Notes: generated by a model from the sequence alone, not told the origin. A stretch of DNA of 64,000 bases from Marinobacter alexandrii (GCF_005871205.1 NZ_SWKM01000012.1:1-64000); one strand, 5' to 3'. Positions 18,163 to 33,154 are shown, counted from the stretch's first letter. Translations and numbers: made by a program.

Positions 18163-18636
18163 TCAGTGCAGCACTCGCACCCTGCTTACTACCGGCTGCC
18201 GGAACGGGAAGTGCGGTGCGGACCAATTCAGGTGATCCGAGAAAAACTCGGCATGGCGAGTGCGATCCGACAACACCAACACACACTCATCCATACCACA
18301 GCATTCCGGTGAAATTGCCAGGGAATCATCGGTACGCAGCACTTTCAGTGCCCTGGAAAGCACCTGCTCCTTGCCGGTGATATCACCACAGATAGACAGA
18401 GCCTGAGACACCAGAATAGCAGCGAGCGTCAATTCAACGTGCATGCAGCTCTCATCAGTCGCGCCATCAAGGCAGGCGAGATCCATAGCGCTTCCCGACA
18501 GGGAGATCACGTCCCGCCAATCGCCCCGCTCAATGCAGGCGTGGGCATTTTCCATCCAAAAGAGCCAGAGATCCTTCCGTTCTTCCAGCGATAGGTTTGC
18601 AAACTGCTGACGATGAGTGGGGCATAGAAATTCCAT
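18163..18636 (-). CDS. Cysteine-rich hypothetical protein under a Fur box
   Basis: I do not recognise this 157-aa protein. It starts MEFLCPTHRQQF and is mostly helical, with a TPR-like stretch (LFWMENAHACIERGDWRDVISLSGSAMDLACL). It has eight cysteines, including ECCGMDEC, and several histidines, so metal binding is possible. There is no signal peptide or membrane segment. The ATG at 18636 has AAGGAGA upstream and a Fur-type palindrome 22 bp upstream. A longer frame to 18720 would run through that site and is rejected. Iron-responsive expression is the only functional clue. Confidence 0.7.
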   Translation of the reverse strand: MEFLCPTHRQQFANLSLEERKDLWLFWMENAHACIERGDWRDVISLSGSAMDLACLDGATDESCMHVELTLAAILVSQALSICGDITGKEQVLSRALKVLRTDDSLAISPECCGMDECVLVLSDRTRHAEFFSDHLNWSAPHFPFRQPVVSRVRVLH

Positions 18637-18658
18637 TCCGTTCTCCTTGGCGGTTTCG

Positions 18659-18679
18659 AAATGATAATAGTTATCATTT
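18659..18679 (-). promoter_or_regulatory. Fur box
   Basis: AAATGATAAT (18659-18668), one central base, then GTTATCATTT (18670-18679) form an inverted repeat with one mismatch. This fits the Fur consensus GATAATGATAATCATTATC. It lies 22 bp upstream of the start of the cysteine-rich gene, where Fur-Fe2+ would block transcription. Confidence 0.8.
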
Positions 18680-18784
18680 GTAAAAACTTCAAGGAAAAGC
18701 CTGGAGACCACACACAGCATGTAACGGAGCGAGGAGCGATTGCTCTGAAGGCTTTATGGGAATACAGGTCCAACAATCTCGGGC

Positions 18785-21700
18785 TCACACCCACTTGCAG
18801 CGAGCGAGGGTGTAGTACAGCAGAGGCACCACCAGTACGGTCAGCAATGTCGACATAGCCAGCCCAAAGATCAGCGATATCGCCAGCCCGTTAAAGATCG
18901 GATCGTTTAGGATGAAGTAAGCGCCCACCATCGCCGAGATAGCCGTTAAAGCGATCGGCTTGATGCGCACCGCGCCTGCCAGAACAACGGCTTCATCGAG
19001 GTCCACACTTTCCTCAATCAGTTGCCGGATAAACACCACCAGCAAAATCGAATTGCGCACGATAATGCCAGCCAGGGCAATCATGCCGATCATGCTGGTG
19101 GCCGTGAATTCCCGCCCCAGCAAAGCATGGCCCGGCATTATTCCAATCAGTGTCAGAGGGATTGGCGCCATGATCACCAGAGGCAGGATGTAGGAACGGA
19201 ACTGGGCCACCAGCAGTACGAAAATCATGAACACACCGACGCTGTAGGCGGCCCCCATGTCCCGGAAGGTTTCGTAGGTAATCTGCCATTCGCCGTCCCA
19301 TTTCAGGGTGCCTTTTTCCGGCAAGACTGGCTGATCAATGAAATACTGGTCCGGCGCACCTTCCTGCTGGTTCAGGCGTTCCACCATAGTAAACATACCG
19401 TACAGCGGTGAATCGATGTCACCAGCCATATCCGCCGTCACGTAGGTCACCGGCAACAGATCCTTGTGGTAGATCGCCCCCATCCAGTTCGCTTCCCGAA
19501 CTTCGGCAATGCTCGCCAACGAAACCAGGTTACCGCTACGACTTCGCACATTAAGCGATAACAGCACCGATGGCTGGGCCTTGTCGCCTTCACCCAGAAT
19601 TACCCGAAGAGGAACCGGGTATTTGGCATGATCATCGTGCAGGAAGCTCACACTGGTTCCGCCAAGGGCCGTCTGCAGGGCGCTGACGACCTGGGCCTGG
19701 GACACACCAAGTCGCGCCGCCCGATCCCGGTCCACCACCACTTCCCACTCCCGTGTCGGCGCCTCCAGGGTGGTATCGATGTCCACCAGTCCATCCACTG
19801 CGGTCATGCCGTCCGCGATCTGCCGGGCCATTGCCGCACGGCGGGTTTCATCCACGGCGTATATCTCAGCCACCACGGGAGACAGCACCGGCGGGCCCGG
19901 GGGTACTTCCACAATTTTCACACTGGCATCGTACTTTTCAGCAATTGCCGTAAGGGGAGCCCGCAAAGACTGGGCGATATCGTGGGACTGCCGATCCCTG
20001 TTTTCTTCGTGAGTGAGGTTGACCTGAATATCACCATGGTAGGGATCACCTCGCAGGTAGTACTGCCGCACCAGTCCGTTGAAGTTGATTGGCGAGGAGG
20101 TTCCGGCGTAGGTCTGCCAGTTGGCCACTTCGTCCACCGTTTCCAGGTAGCCAGCCATTTCCATCAACACCCGCTGGGTCTGTTCCATCGGGGTGGTTTC
20201 CGGCATATCCACCACCACCTGCAACTCGGATTTGTTGTCGAAAGGCAGCATTTTCAGAATCACGGCCTGAAACACCGGCAACGAGGTTGCCGCGACAGTC
20301 AGGCCAACCACCCCGAGAGTAAGCAGACGACGACGCCAGGGATGATCCCCGAGAAACGGCCCCAACACCATCCGGAAAATTCGCAGGGACAGGGGGCTGA
20401 CACCGTCAGCAGAGTTGGAAGCGTCATCGGCTTCAACCGCCTTTTCCCCTTTTTTCTGTCTCAGCAATCGGAACGCCAGCCAAGGCGCTACGACAAAGGC
20501 GACGATCTGGGACAGTACCATGCCTGCAGAAGCGTTGATCGGAATAGGACTCATATAGGGACCCATCAGACCACTGACAAACGCCATCGGAATCAATGCG
20601 GCCATGATGGTGAGGCTGGCCATAATGGTGGGCGTGCCCACCTCGTCCACGGCGACCGGGATAATGTCCCTCACCGCGTGCCTGGAGTTCTGGATCCGGC
20701 GATTGATGTTTTCGGTAATCACGATGCCGTCATCCACCAATATGCCGATGGAAAAAATCAGTGCGAACAGGGAGACCCGGTTCAGGGTAAAGCCCCAGGC
20801 CCAGGAAAATACCAGGGTCAGCAGTAGCGTGATTAATACCGCAATACCCACGATCAGTGCCTGGCGCCAGCCCATAGCCGCCAGCACCAGGAGAACCACG
20901 CAAAGCGTGGCGGAAATCAAATCGGTAATCAGTTTGCGAGCTTTCTGGGAAGCCGTTACGCCGTAATCCCGAGTGACCAGAACTTCAACAGACTCAGGTA
21001 ACGCCCGATTTCGCAACTGTTCCAGACGCTCTTGAATGGCGGTGGTGATATTGATGGCGTTTTCACTCGGCTTTTTGGCGATAGCCAGAGTGACGGCCGG
21101 GTAGATGTCACCGGGCTGGCCAGCCATACCTTCCGTATGTGCCGGACCAAAGCCGGTCATCACACTGTGATCGGCCACAGTACTACCCCGACGGACCTCG
21201 GCCACATCTTCCAGATACACTGCGGAGCCATTGTGCATGCCGACCACCAGGCGTCGGACGTCATCGACCGATTCCAGAAGCGTTCCCGCCTGGACCGGAA
21301 TTGACACATTGTCGCGGGTGATTCGGGTCTCCTGACTGCTGGAGTTTGCGGCTGCCAGCGACTTTTTTATATCGTCGATGGTCAGGTTGAAACCCGCTAG
21401 TAATGCAGGATCAAAATGGATATCCACCCGGTCAGGAATACCGCCCGTGGTATAAACGTCCCGGGTGCCGGGAACCCGCTTCAGTGCCACTTCCAGCATA
21501 TGCGCCAGACGAGTCAGTTCCTCGCCCGTCTGTCCATTTACCGGATCGTAGAGCGTCAAGGTCATCACCGGAACATCATCAATACCCTTAGGCTTGATCA
21601 CTGGCTGGGTCGCGCCAAGGTTGGCAGGCAACCAGTCCTGATTCGAATACACCTGGTTGTACAGCCGGACCAATGCGTCCTGACGGGGCACGCCTACTTC

Positions 21701-22015
21701 GAACTGCACCGTAATCACGGCCTGGCCCTGACGAGATACCGAGTAGACGTGCTCCACACCCTGGATTTCGCTCATCACCTGTTCAGCAGGTGTGGCGATG
21801 GCACTTTCCACCTCTCGAGTGCTGGCACCCGGAAACGCCACCATGATGTCGGCCATGGTGACATCAATCTGGGGCTCTTCCTCTTTTGGAGTCACCACCA
21901 CGGCCAGCACGCCAAGAATGATGGCTAGAATGGCAAGCAAGGGCGTGAGGTGATTGTTCTGAAAAACCCGGGCAATGGCCCCGGATGGCCCTACAGGCGG
22001 CAATTCCCTACTCAC
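18785..22015 (-). CDS. RND efflux permease (AcrB/HAE1-like)
   Basis: The 1076-aa inner-membrane transporter has the RND layout: a first helix (LTPLLAILAIILGVLAVVV), a large periplasmic loop, helices 2-6 with the proton-relay pair in GILVDDGIVITENINRR, a second loop, and terminal helices (FTATSMIGMIALAGIIVRNSILLVVF). Substrate cannot be read from the sequence. The divergent porter-domain wording (PKEEEPQIDVTMADIMVAFPGAS) is typical of a less-studied RND subgroup. It starts with GTG, and GTGA overlaps the stop of the upstream adaptor by four bases, so the two are translationally coupled. No outer-membrane factor gene is nearby. Confidence 0.92.
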   Translation of the reverse strand: MSRELPPVGPSGAIARVFQNNHLTPLLAILAIILGVLAVVVTPKEEEPQIDVTMADIMVAFPGASTREVESAIATPAEQVMSEIQGVEHVYSVSRQGQAVITVQFEVGVPRQDALVRLYNQVYSNQDWLPANLGATQPVIKPKGIDDVPVMTLTLYDPVNGQTGEELTRLAHMLEVALKRVPGTRDVYTTGGIPDRVDIHFDPALLAGFNLTIDDIKKSLAAANSSSQETRITRDNVSIPVQAGTLLESVDDVRRLVVGMHNGSAVYLEDVAEVRRGSTVADHSVMTGFGPAHTEGMAGQPGDIYPAVTLAIAKKPSENAINITTAIQERLEQLRNRALPESVEVLVTRDYGVTASQKARKLITDLISATLCVVLLVLAAMGWRQALIVGIAVLITLLLTLVFSWAWGFTLNRVSLFALIFSIGILVDDGIVITENINRRIQNSRHAVRDIIPVAVDEVGTPTIMASLTIMAALIPMAFVSGLMGPYMSPIPINASAGMVLSQIVAFVVAPWLAFRLLRQKKGEKAVEADDASNSADGVSPLSLRIFRMVLGPFLGDHPWRRRLLTLGVVGLTVAATSLPVFQAVILKMLPFDNKSELQVVVDMPETTPMEQTQRVLMEMAGYLETVDEVANWQTYAGTSSPINFNGLVRQYYLRGDPYHGDIQVNLTHEENRDRQSHDIAQSLRAPLTAIAEKYDASVKIVEVPPGPPVLSPVVAEIYAVDETRRAAMARQIADGMTAVDGLVDIDTTLEAPTREWEVVVDRDRAARLGVSQAQVVSALQTALGGTSVSFLHDDHAKYPVPLRVILGEGDKAQPSVLLSLNVRSRSGNLVSLASIAEVREANWMGAIYHKDLLPVTYVTADMAGDIDSPLYGMFTMVERLNQQEGAPDQYFIDQPVLPEKGTLKWDGEWQITYETFRDMGAAYSVGVFMIFVLLVAQFRSYILPLVIMAPIPLTLIGIMPGHALLGREFTATSMIGMIALAGIIVRNSILLVVFIRQLIEESVDLDEAVVLAGAVRIKPIALTAISAMVGAYFILNDPIFNGLAISLIFGLAMSTLLTVLVVPLLYYTLARCKWV

Positions 22016-23085
22016 GGGTTTGGTTCCTCGCCCGATTTATTCACCAGATTCAGGCGATCACTGCCAACCAGCTCCGAAGGATTGGTAACCACCCGTTCGC
22101 CTTCACTGAGACCGGCGAGGATCTCGAGTCGGCCATTGTCCCTGGTCCCGGTACGTACCTGACGCAGGCGGGGCCGGTCCTGCTCGTCCAGTACAAATAC
22201 GGCCCTCATTTCGCTGCGCTGAATCAAACCGCTGGTGGGTATCCAAAGAGCCTCCCGACGTGCAACCGGCACACTTACTTTTACGAGCATTCCGGGAAAC
22301 AAGGTGCCGTTGGGGTCACTCAGGCGCATTCGCAATCGGAAGGTGTGGGTTTGCGGGTTGGCGTAGGGATAGAACGTCATCTCGCCGGTTTCAAGTACCC
22401 GGCCATCGGCAAGGGTGACCTTTGCCTGGCGCTCTGAACGCGCCAGTTCGGCATACCTTTGTGGCAGGTCAACCACAACCCGAAGCTGCTCCAGAGATAG
22501 TCCGCTAAGAAGAGGCTGGCCGGGACTTACCGACTCCCCTATCTCCACATGGCGCTCAGTGAGGATGCCACCATAGGGCGCTAGCACCCGGGTGTATGAC
22601 AGCTGCTCCTGTGCCTCGGAAACTGCAGCAGTGGCACGCTCCACCCGGGCGCGGGCAGCGGCGAGATTGTTGCGGGCCTGGTCGAATTCCTGTCGGGAAA
22701 CCAGCCCTCGCTCATGAACAGATTCAATTCGCTCAAATCGTTGACGTGCATCTGTCAGCGCCGCTTCAGCCTCTTCAAGCCCGGCCTCGGCCTGGCGTAA
22801 TCGGGAGCGCTGTTCACTGTCCTCCAGTTGAACAATCAACTCACCGGCGGCAACTGAGTCATCGACATCGTAGGGTAGGCTCTGGACGGTACCGCTGGTC
22901 TGGGCGGAGACGGTGCTTTGCTGAACGGCTTCGATCACGCCATCCAGAAGGACGATTTCGTGAAATTCGCCACGTTCGACAACCACCGTCGTCACGGCGC
23001 CAGCATTGCTCACCTGCTGCCCATGGGCTGCTAGGGCCAACAGCCCCAGAGTTACTATCAGTCCTGCGGCAGCCACTCGCCCCAT
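22012..23085 (-). CDS. RND periplasmic adaptor subunit (HlyD/AcrA family)
   Basis: This 357-aa membrane-fusion protein begins with a hydrophobic export signal (AAAGLIVTLGLLALAAHG). It then has a biotinyl-lipoyl domain (GTVQSLPYDVDDSVAAGELIVQLED), a coiled-coil hairpin (about residues 95-165, SEQRSRLRQAEAGLEEAEAAL onward), and the barrel and membrane-proximal domains (LFPGMLVKVSVPV). It would link the permease to an outer-membrane channel. The ATG at 23085 follows GGAGGTG; a TTG one codon upstream is less likely. It is the first gene of a two-gene operon. Confidence 0.92.
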   Translation of the reverse strand: MGRVAAAGLIVTLGLLALAAHGQQVSNAGAVTTVVVERGEFHEIVLLDGVIEAVQQSTVSAQTSGTVQSLPYDVDDSVAAGELIVQLEDSEQRSRLRQAEAGLEEAEAALTDARQRFERIESVHERGLVSRQEFDQARNNLAAARARVERATAAVSEAQEQLSYTRVLAPYGGILTERHVEIGESVSPGQPLLSGLSLEQLRVVVDLPQRYAELARSERQAKVTLADGRVLETGEMTFYPYANPQTHTFRLRMRLSDPNGTLFPGMLVKVSVPVARREALWIPTSGLIQRSEMRAVFVLDEQDRPRLRQVRTGTRDNGRLEILAGLSEGERVVTNPSELVGSDRLNLVNKSGEEPNP

Positions 23086-23396
23086 CAATCACCTCCGGGA
23101 AGTCATCTGGTTATTAGGTAATAACTGAATGTTATCAAGAATTGCGCCCAGAAAACATGAATCCACGGTCCCCAATGGAGACCCTGACCCGCGACCAGGA
23201 AAATACCCTGCTCCAGCGACAACTGCAGCGCTCGTAAATCCAATATTTCCAGTGGCTTCGGGGAGGGCAAACAGTACCATTCATCGCCCGCCCATATTGC
23301 TCAGCCCCGATGATCCGAAGCAGCCCGGCGACCAGAGCAATCAGGCATAACAGAGCAATGTATGAATTTCTTTAATTCAAAACCACCTTCACTCTT
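23086..23396. other. Intergenic region with palindromic operator candidate upstream of RND operon
   Basis: GTTATTA (23110-23116) and TAATAAC (23119-23125) are perfect inverted repeats around GG, lying 25-40 bp upstream of the adaptor start. This fits a TetR- or MarR-type operator controlling the efflux pair, although no such regulator gene is adjacent. The remainder, 23130-23396, shows no convincing gene or RNA. Confidence 0.45.
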
Positions 23397-23885
23397 TCAT
23401 TTGGATCTCAGAGCGAGCCATCCAAGAAACATCCATTTGCCTACCAACATTGTTAATATTGGCAAGAAAATCCATTGAGCGAGAGGTAGTACCCCGGTGC
23501 CCGTCCATGAGATCACGGGCATCAGCTCACTGTAATTCCATCTGTCACCCTCAACTGTCGCCCAGTACTCGAAAAGGATCGTTACCAGCAGTCCGACGGC
23601 AACGTAAACCAACAGATTGCTCCGGCTCCAGCTGCTACCGGCCCAAAACCAGTCTCTGGATATCCATGCGGCAGTCGTATACGCCCCAATGGTTATGTTG
23701 GCATCCCCGACGGTGGCGCGGGTGCAGAGCCAGACCACATCCCAATGACGAGCCCCGGTCATGCCAATGAAGAAAGGCACCTGCATCATTTCCCAGAAAA
23801 AGTGCAGGAAAAAACTGACACCCCAGATCATCAGAGCAAGCACAATCGCAGCTCGCTGGCGGTCGGAATCATTCAGAAAAACCAT
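23397..23885 (-). CDS. Hypothetical four-helix membrane protein
   Basis: I do not recognise the 162-aa protein. It is hydrophobic, with about four membrane segments: AAIVLALMIWGVSFFLHFFWEMMQ, the region near ATVGDANITIGAYTTAAWI, NLLVYVAVGLLVTILFEYWATV, and WIFLPILTMLVGKWMFLGWLAL. The motif HFFWEMMQ in helix 1 and FEYWAT in helix 3 could be functional. Such proteins occur in marine proteobacteria without assigned function. ATG at 23885 follows GGAGC. It is on the same strand as the RND operon but separated from it by 311 bp. Confidence 0.6.
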   Translation of the reverse strand: MVFLNDSDRQRAAIVLALMIWGVSFFLHFFWEMMQVPFFIGMTGARHWDVVWLCTRATVGDANITIGAYTTAAWISRDWFWAGSSWSRSNLLVYVAVGLLVTILFEYWATVEGDRWNYSELMPVISWTGTGVLPLAQWIFLPILTMLVGKWMFLGWLALRSK

Positions 23886-24321
23886 TGCAGCTCCATCAGC
23901 ACTAACGGTTCCAGTCGTCCATACTCGCCTTCTTTACCCTCAAACAACGGAATGACTCTTTATCGGCAGAAAAGCTGTGATTGCACGTTTGCGAGAAAGA
24001 AAGACTATAAACTGAATGGATCATGCCAAGCTGAAACAGAACTGAAAACCATCTCTGAGTATGCATCTAGTTGATGCGGGTCAATATCAGACACATAGGC
24101 ACCGCTATAAACCTGGTACCTTAGCGGTTGGTAATTTGCCAATTAAATCTCTGACGGTCGTGTCCAAATAAGCGACGACTGACGGGTCTAGTTTCAGGCG
24201 TAATGGTCATCACCAGTCGGATGGCCGCCCGGTATCACGGATGCTATCGACCTTTCTGATGTTAGGAGAGTTTTGCTAAAAGTAGAACACCTCCCGGCGG
24301 GAAATCCGGAAGGCTTAATAA
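23886..24321. other. 436-bp intergenic region, no gene recognised
   Basis: The sequence is AT-richer than the flanks. It contains only a short hairpin-like ACCGCT...AGCGGT (about 24103-24128). I found no ORF with a ribosome site, tRNA, riboswitch or transposon end that I can defend. It may hold the promoter for the membrane-protein gene at 23885. Confidence 0.4.
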
Positions 24322-24708
24322 TCAGATTTCCTTCACTACCTTAGAAAGCATATCCCTAACATTGCCAGCAACCCGTTTGAGCTCATCATTATCAATGGCG
24401 GCCATGGAAGCCACTGGATCCACCGCACTTACCTCAATGCCCCCAGACACCTCACGAAGAATGACATTGCAAGGCAGCATGGCGCCCACGCGAGGTTCCA
24501 GCCCGATAGCTTCCCAGGCCATGCCCGGATTACAGGCTCCGAGAATCCGGTATGGGAACATATCCTTGTCCAGCTTTGTCTTCATGGTTGCTTTAACGTC
24601 GATTTCCGTCAGTACGCCAAAGCCGTGGTCACCCAACGCTTTTCGCACTCTCAGGTCCACCTCTTCAAATTCCACATTCTCAATTAGACGATTGATTGTG
24701 TAAGACAT
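24322..24708 (-). CDS. DUF302 domain protein
   Basis: The 128-aa protein fits the DUF302 family over nearly its whole length: an N-terminal VEFEEVDLRVRKALGDHGFGVLTEIDVKATMKTKL, then FPYRILGACNPGMAWEAI, and the GAMLPCNVILRE segment with the family's cysteine. Members are small soluble proteins of unclear role, often near metal or redox genes. The ATG at 24708 follows GGGAGA; the open frame to 24810 is not used. It is downstream of glmS with a 102-bp gap and no strong terminator, so it may be partly cotranscribed. Confidence 0.85.
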   Translation of the reverse strand: MSYTINRLIENVEFEEVDLRVRKALGDHGFGVLTEIDVKATMKTKLDKDMFPYRILGACNPGMAWEAIGLEPRVGAMLPCNVILREVSGGIEVSAVDPVASMAAIDNDELKRVAGNVRDMLSKVVKEI

Positions 24709-24810
24709 AGTTATCTCCCATGATGCAGAATGTTGGCGGTTCTGTTCCTGCTTTATAACCCTTGGGCGTAACGCATTTCCAAAAACGCGGACGGAGATAG
24801 GGGAACCCAA

Positions 24811-26643
<1,833 letters not shown>

Positions 26644-26670
26644 GCTGCTATCACCTGTCCTGTAAAACGA

Positions 26671-28038
26671 TCAATCTGATTTCTTCGGCCGTTCCCAGCC
26701 GGAGATGTTGCGTTGGCGCCCGCGAGCCACGGCCAGTTCACTGTCCGCGACATCCCGGGTAATGGTCGACCCGGCACCGATGGTGGCGTCCGCAGAGATA
26801 CTGACGGGCGCAACCAGAGACGTATTGGAGCCAACAAAGACCCCGTCGCCGATCTCGGTCCTGAATTTGTTCACCCCATCATAATTGCAGGTGATGGTGC
26901 CTGCACCCACATTCACATTACGGCCCAGTGAGGCGTCGCCCACGTAACTGAGGTGGTTGATCTTGCTGCCCTCGCCGACCACCGTCTTCTTGGTTTCCAC
27001 AAAGTTGCCAACTTTGGTGTCGGCGGCCAGCTCGGTGCCTGGGCGCAGGCGCGCAAAAGGCCCGATCTGGGCATTGGCACCGATAGTGGCACCCTCGATG
27101 ACACTGTGGGCCTTGATCTGGGCACCGTCGGCAATCCGCGCGTCTTTGATGACGCAGCCCGGGCCGATGGAAACGCCGCTGCCAATCGATACCTTGCCTT
27201 CGAACACCACGTTGACGTCAATCAGGATGTCGTTGCCGATGGTCAGGTCGCCCCGGACATCGATTCGGGCCGGGTCGGCCAGGGTGGCGCCTTCGGTCAT
27301 CAGCCGGTCGGCTTCCCGGCGCTGGTACCAACGCTCAAGCTCGGCCAGCTGCAACCGGTTATTCACGCCCTGAACCTCGTACGCATCACCAGGCTGGGCC
27401 ACGGAAATCGACAGACCATGATCCACCGCCATGGCAATGATATCGGTCAGGTAGTATTCGCCCTGGGCATTGGCGTTGGACAGCGTTGGCAGCCAATTCT
27501 TCAGGTGTTTGGCCGATACCGCCAGAATGCCGGTGTTGACCTCCCTGATGGCGCGTTGGGATTCGGTCGCGTCTTTCTGCTCCACGATGGAGGTAACCTG
27601 ATCGGCGCCGTTGCGAACAATACGGCCATAGCCGCCGGGATCGTCCAGCGTCACCGTCAGTAGTGCCAGAGTCCGTTCATCCAGTTCCGCCACCATGGCC
27701 TCAAGGGTTTCCACCCGAGTCAGTGGCACATCGCCATAAAGCACCAGCACCCGGGCGTCGTCCGGCAGATCTGGCAGCACCTGGGCCACGGCATGGCCGG
27801 TGCCAAGCTGTTCGCTCTGTACCACCCAGTTCACCGAGGTTTCCGGAGTAACGGCCTTTACCTGATCTGCGCCATGACCAATTACCGTATGAATCGTTTC
27901 CGCGCCAAGCTGCTTGGCCGTTCCGATGACATGATGCAGCATCGGCCGACCAGCCACCCCATGCAAAACCTTGGGCAGAGCGGATTTCATTCTTGAACCC
28001 TGACCCGCGGCCAGGATTACAACGTGGAGCGGGTTCAT
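26671..28038 (-). CDS. glmU: Bifunctional UDP-GlcNAc pyrophosphorylase / GlcN-1-P acetyltransferase
   Basis: The 455-aa protein has an N-terminal uridyltransferase domain ([20 protein letters not shown]). A left-handed beta-helix acetyltransferase domain fills the C-terminal half, with repeats such as [18 protein letters not shown]. Active-site residues lie in [24 protein letters not shown]. It makes UDP-GlcNAc in two steps from the GlmS/GlmM product. The ATG at 28038 is chosen; an in-frame TTG two codons upstream is possible and the ribosome site is weak for both. Confidence 0.97.
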   Translation of the reverse strand: MNPLHVVILAAGQGSRMKSALPKVLHGVAGRPMLHHVIGTAKQLGAETIHTVIGHGADQVKAVTPETSVNWVVQSEQLGTGHAVAQVLPDLPDDARVLVLYGDVPLTRVETLEAMVAELDERTLALLTVTLDDPGGYGRIVRNGADQVTSIVEQKDATESQRAIREVNTGILAVSAKHLKNWLPTLSNANAQGEYYLTDIIAMAVDHGLSISVAQPGDAYEVQGVNNRLQLAELERWYQRREADRLMTEGATLADPARIDVRGDLTIGNDILIDVNVVFEGKVSIGSGVSIGPGCVIKDARIADGAQIKAHSVIEGATIGANAQIGPFARLRPGTELAADTKVGNFVETKKTVVGEGSKINHLSYVGDASLGRNVNVGAGTITCNYDGVNKFRTEIGDGVFVGSNTSLVAPVSISADATIGAGSTITRDVADSELAVARGRQRNISGWERPKKSD

Positions 28039-28083
28039 CGACAAATCAGACCCCCGGAGTGTCTAGTTTGGTGTATCGGTAAA

Positions 28084-28160
28084 CAAAAAAAGCCGCAACC
28101 CGATAGGCCGGAGCCCAACGCAGAGCGTTGGATTTCCAGCCGCGCAGGATGCGGCTTCGG
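28084..28160 (-). terminator. Terminator of the ATP synthase operon
   Basis: On the minus strand AGCCGCA (28150-28156) pairs with TGCGGCT (28091-28097) and is followed by a run of seven T, a strong intrinsic terminator. The interior is not a simple loop: CCAACG-N5-CGTTGG (28115-28131) forms its own hairpin, making a branched structure. It separates atpC from glmU. Confidence 0.8.
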
Positions 28161-28186
28161 TGTTCGGCAAACCCGAAACGAAATGC

Positions 28187-28609
28187 TTAACGCATTTTGT
28201 TGCGCAGCTGCTGGATGGTACGAAGCTGAGCAACAGCTTCGGCCAGTTCTGCAGCGGCACGGGAATACTCGAATTCACCGGTCTTATTGGCAAGCGCTTT
28301 CTCGGCTTCTTTCTGTGCCTCAAGAGCAGCGGCTTCGTCCACATCCTTGGCGCGAACCGCGGTATCAGCCAACAAAGTCACCAGATTGGGCTGGACCTCC
28401 AGATATCCGCCGGACACATAAAGAATTTCTTCTTCACCGCCCTGCTTGATGATCCGAATCGGTCCCGGCTTCAGCTGAGTCAGCAGCGGAGTGTGACCTG
28501 GGGCAACGCCCAGGTCACCTTCAGAGCCCGCTGCAATCAGCATCTCAATCAATCCGGAATAGATCTTTGTTTCGGCACTTACCACATCACAATGCACGGT
28601 AATACCCAT
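28187..28609 (-). CDS. atpC: ATP synthase F1 epsilon subunit
   Basis: The 140-aa central-stalk subunit has the N-terminal beta-sandwich ([44 protein letters not shown]). The C-terminal helical hairpin ([38 protein letters not shown]) can inhibit rotation. It is the last gene of the operon, 47 bp after atpD. Confidence 0.97.
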   Translation of the reverse strand: MGITVHCDVVSAETKIYSGLIEMLIAAGSEGDLGVAPGHTPLLTQLKPGPIRIIKQGGEEEILYVSGGYLEVQPNLVTLLADTAVRAKDVDEAAALEAQKEAEKALANKTGEFEYSRAAAELAEAVAQLRTIQQLRNKMR

Positions 28610-28656
28610 GTCAGTTGCCTCTTTGATCGATCCGGAAACAAGTGCAATGGCTCAAA

Positions 28657-30069
<1,413 letters not shown>

Positions 30070-30107
30070 TTAAGTAGTCAAAAAAGCCAGTTGGATTGTG
30101 GGCTGGA

Positions 30108-30971
30108 TCAGACCGAAGCCGCGCCGCTCACAATCTCCGAAATCTCTTGGGTGATGGCTGCCTGACGCGCCTTGTTATAAGCCAACTGAAGCTCGTCGAT
30201 GATGTCACCGGCGTTATCAGTTGCGCTCTTCATGGCGATCATCCGGGCTGCCTGTTCACATGCCAGATTCTCTACCACACCCTGGTATACCTGGGATTCA
30301 ATAAAACGTGGCAGAAGGCCATCGAGGATCTGCCTGGCATCGGGCTCGTAGAGATAATCCCACTGGTTCTTGATCTCTTCTTCGTCTTCGCCTTCAGGCA
30401 GCGGCAGCAGCTGCTCTACCTTCGGGCTCTGGGTCATGGTGTTTACGAACTCGTTGCTGACCACATAGAGTCGGTCAATCTTGCCTTCCGAGAACGCATC
30501 CAGCATCACCTTGACGTTGCCGATGAGTTTTTCAGAGCTCGGACTGTCTCCCAGATGGGTCAGTGCCGCAACGACGTTGCCGCCGTAGCTCCGGAAAAAG
30601 GAAGCACCTTTCTGTCCGATGGCGCACAGATCGGATTCCACTCCCTTTTCCTTCCACGCTTTCATATCACGGACAAGCGCTTTGAACAGGTTAATGTTCA
30701 GACCACCGCAGAGGCCACGATCAGTTGACACCACAATGTAGCCCACGCGCTTGACCTCGCGCTCGACCATGAAGGGGTGCTTGTACTGAGCATTCGCCTT
30801 GGCAATGTGCCCGATCACCTGACGCATCTTTTCGGCATACGGGCGAGTTGCCTGCATGCGCTCCTGAGCCTTACGCATCTTACTCGCCGCAACCATTTCC
30901 ATGGCGCTGGTGATTTTCTGCGTGCTCTTGATGCTTGAAATCTGGTTACGTATTTCTTTGCCGACGGCCAT
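30108..30971 (-). CDS. atpG: ATP synthase F1 gamma subunit
   Basis: The 287-aa rotor shaft starts [36 protein letters not shown], the conserved N-terminal coiled-coil half. It ends with [31 protein letters not shown], the other half. The central [11 protein letters not shown] segment is typical. Confidence 0.98.
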   Translation of the reverse strand: MAVGKEIRNQISSIKSTQKITSAMEMVAASKMRKAQERMQATRPYAEKMRQVIGHIAKANAQYKHPFMVEREVKRVGYIVVSTDRGLCGGLNINLFKALVRDMKAWKEKGVESDLCAIGQKGASFFRSYGGNVVAALTHLGDSPSSEKLIGNVKVMLDAFSEGKIDRLYVVSNEFVNTMTQSPKVEQLLPLPEGEDEEEIKNQWDYLYEPDARQILDGLLPRFIESQVYQGVVENLACEQAARMIAMKSATDNAGDIIDELQLAYNKARQAAITQEISEIVSGAASV

Positions 30972-31044
30972 AACTCACTGCCTTCTCAAGTTAAACACTC
31001 GTTGCTACGAAAAGCGGCCCGCAACGAATTGCAGGCCCTTTTTG

Positions 31045-32589
<1,545 letters not shown>

Positions 32590-32617
32590 GCCAATATCCT
32601 CAAACCTTGTGCTGAAA

Positions 32618-33154
32618 TCAGGAGCCCAGAGCGTCGGCCAGCTTGGTCAGCTTTCCGCGTACAGAAGCGTCGATAACCAGATCGCCGGTGCGAATGATTG
32701 CGCCGCCGATCAACGACTTGTCCGATGACGCTGCGAGTGACACTTTCCGCTCGAGTTTGCTCGAGAGTGCCTGGGCGAGCTTCTGTTGCTGTTCGTCCGT
32801 CAGCTCGTAAGCCGCGGTCACTTCGATATCAACAGTGCGCTCCAGATCAGCCCGGTACGTGTTGAAGAGCGCTGAAATCTCAGGAAGAAGAGTCAGCCGA
32901 CGGTTTTCCGCCAGTACCGCGAAGAAATTGCGAATCTGCTCGGTGACGCCGTCTTCGGCGACTTCGAGAATCAGCTCGGCTTTCTTCTGCTCTTCCAGAC
33001 CCGGATTCGCGAGAAGCTGTCGAATGCTTTTGTTCGCGGTGACCTGTCCGGCAATCGTCAGCACCTGTGACCACTGTTCCAGTTGCTCATGCTCCTGGGC
33101 GGCCTTGAATGCTGCTTTTGCGTATGGACGGGCCAGCGTTCTCAGTTCTGCCAT
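32618..33154 (-). CDS. atpH: ATP synthase F1 delta subunit
   Basis: The 178-aa peripheral-stalk subunit begins [26 protein letters not shown] and ends with the conserved [31 protein letters not shown]. It joins the b-subunit stalk to the top of F1. It lies 15 bp after atpF. Confidence 0.98.
   Translation of the reverse strand: MAELRTLARPYAKAAFKAAQEHEQLEQWSQVLTIAGQVTANKSIRQLLANPGLEEQKKAELILEVAEDGVTEQIRNFFAVLAENRRLTLLPEISALFNTYRADLERTVDIEVTAAYELTDEQQQKLAQALSSKLERKVSLAASSDKSLIGGAIIRTGDLVIDASVRGKLTKLADALGS

Noticed and set aside
24140..24200. Possible degenerate transposon end in the gap between the membrane-protein gene and the DUF302 gene
   Set aside because: No inverted partner, target duplication or transposase fragment could be found.
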